A DNA stretch of 6,245 bases from Acidobacteriota bacterium (GTDB lineage: Bacteria > Acidobacteriota > Terriglobia > Terriglobales > Acidobacteriaceae): contig QIAK01000374.1 of the NCBI GenBank assembly GCA_003225515.1, positions 1-6,245 on the forward strand. The letters run 5' to 3'. The notes under the pieces were generated by a model. That model was given only the letters and a program-made list of their open reading frames with translations. It did not search any database and was not told the DNA's origin. Below, in pieces: positions 5,773-6,245 of the stretch. The first letter of the stretch is position 1. Every line of letters starts with the position of its first letter. Made by a program: the position numbers and the translations under genes.

Positions 5773-6192
5773 CTAGCGTTCGGCAACGCGCGGTTCACTG
5801 ATAGGCGCACTGGCCGGCGATGGTTGTTTTGCCGGGAGGAGTGCAAGCAGGGTGAATCCAATCACGCCAAACATCACTATGTCCTGGGGGCTATCCGTCC
5901 TGTGCATCCCGTGCGCCACGGCCTGTGCCGACATGATGGTCATCGTGAACCCATGGGCAAGGCTTGACCATGCCCCATAGGCGATCATCAAGCGATGCTT
6001 GGCCGGCTGCTTAGCGGCCACCAACAGACAGACACCAAGCGCTGTGTTAAGGCTCAGGAACATCGGCATGACGTCACTATGCCCGATAAGCCATTTAGAG
6101 TGCCACAGATTGTCGAACAGGAGATAGCCCCAAAAGGAATAGAACAAGCCCACCACCACCAACACTACCTGTAAGGCGCGCTCACGTTTCAT
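5773..6192 (-). CDS. Four-helix membrane protein, DUF6632-like
   Basis: This is a 139-residue protein with four predicted transmembrane helices at about 7-26, 42-60, 67-93 and 103-121, a basic start (MKRERALQ) and a polar tail rich in Ala, Pro and Ser. The pattern MKRERALQVVLVVVGL, then a helix ending LLVAAKQPAKHRLMIAYGAW, then SSLAHGFTM (76-84), recalls small proteins grouped as DUF6632, which have no known function. I make that match from memory and hold it loosely. His80 lies in a membrane helix next to AWSS and may be a conserved functional residue. The ATG at 6192 is preceded by GGAGG five to six bases upstream, a strong site that fixes the start. A palindrome lies a further 15 bases upstream. 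The gene is first in a possible two-gene minus-strand unit. Confidence 0.8.
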   Translation of the reverse strand: MKRERALQVVLVVVGLFYSFWGYLLFDNLWHSKWLIGHSDVMPMFLSLNTALGVCLLVAAKQPAKHRLMIAYGAWSSLAHGFTMTIMSAQAVAHGMHRTDSPQDIVMFGVIGFTLLALLPAKQPSPASAPISEPRVAER

Positions 6193-6197
6193 ACCGT

Positions 6198-6202
6198 CCT
6201 CC
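6198..6202 (-). promoter_or_regulatory. Strong ribosome binding site for the DUF6632-like gene
   Basis: CCTCC on the plus strand is GGAGG on the minus strand, five bases before the start codon. It is the best Shine-Dalgarno match among the minus-strand genes here. Confidence 0.75.
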
Positions 6203-6216
6203 GTTTTGTGCGATGC

Positions 6217-6233
6217 AAGGTTATTACAACCTT
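6217..6233 (-). promoter_or_regulatory. 17-bp inverted repeat, candidate operator
   Basis: AAGGTT (6217-6222) and AACCTT (6228-6233) are perfect inverted arms around ATTAC. The site lies 25 to 41 bases before the DUF6632-like start, where a promoter or operator would be expected. On the plus strand the right arm runs into a T-run (TTTTTT, 6232-6237), so a weak terminator is the alternative. The arms hold only two G-C pairs each and no plus-strand gene leads into it, so I favour an operator. The binding regulator is unknown. Confidence 0.4.
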
Positions 6234-6245
6234 TTTTACTTCAGA

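Noticed and set aside
5655..5861. Upstream extension of the 91-residue minus-strand protein to 5861
   Set aside because: The extra 69 residues are Arg/Pro-rich and unlike the membrane part, overlap the end of the DUF6632-like gene, and have no good ribosome binding site.
1..6245. Search for CRISPR arrays, tRNA or rRNA genes, insertion-sequence ends, toxin-antitoxin pairs or a defence cluster
   Set aside because: No regular long repeats, cloverleaf-like segments, transposase domains or nuclease/toxin motifs were seen on either strand.

Overview
The window looks like chromosomal DNA of an Acidobacteriota member, probably a soil Terriglobia lineage. The main pointer is an 834-residue MacB/FtsX-type permease with two duplicated halves and no neighbouring ATPase gene. 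This is the architecture known as ADOP (acidobacterial duplicated orphan permease). The assignment is an inference from family knowledge; the window holds no marker gene.

Layout, left to right. Positions 1-192 may hold the 3' tail of an upstream gene. Two small plus-strand genes follow, both with a clear Sec signal peptide: an exported DinB-like protein (221-739) and an exported NTF2-like protein (833-1342). A gap with a short ACAG heptad array and a hairpin leads to the ADOP permease (1538-4042). Directly after its stop codon lies a previously hidden relic, about 150 bp of a second, frameshifted ADOP permease (4041-4189). A PhzF-family isomerase/epimerase-like gene (GTG start, 4222-5133) follows. 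After a convergent gap of 245 bp with candidate terminator hairpins there are two minus-strand membrane-protein genes: an unrecognised 91-residue protein (5379-5654) and a 139-residue four-helix protein resembling DUF6632 (5773-6192). The latter has a strong ribosome binding site and a 17-bp palindrome upstream.

I do not see a pathway that links these genes. The two exported proteins and the permease all act at or outside the cytoplasmic membrane, whereas the PhzF-like enzyme is cytosolic. The layout reads as ordinary accessory or housekeeping-fringe acidobacterial DNA, shaped by expansion and decay of the ADOP permease family. I found no CRISPR array, tRNA, rRNA, intact mobile element or convincing new defence-type system. 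The items most worth a second look are the permease relic, the PhzF-like protein with several substituted active-site positions, the exported DinB-like protein that seems to lack two of three metal ligands, and the palindrome at the right edge. No stretch over 300 bases lacks a gene.
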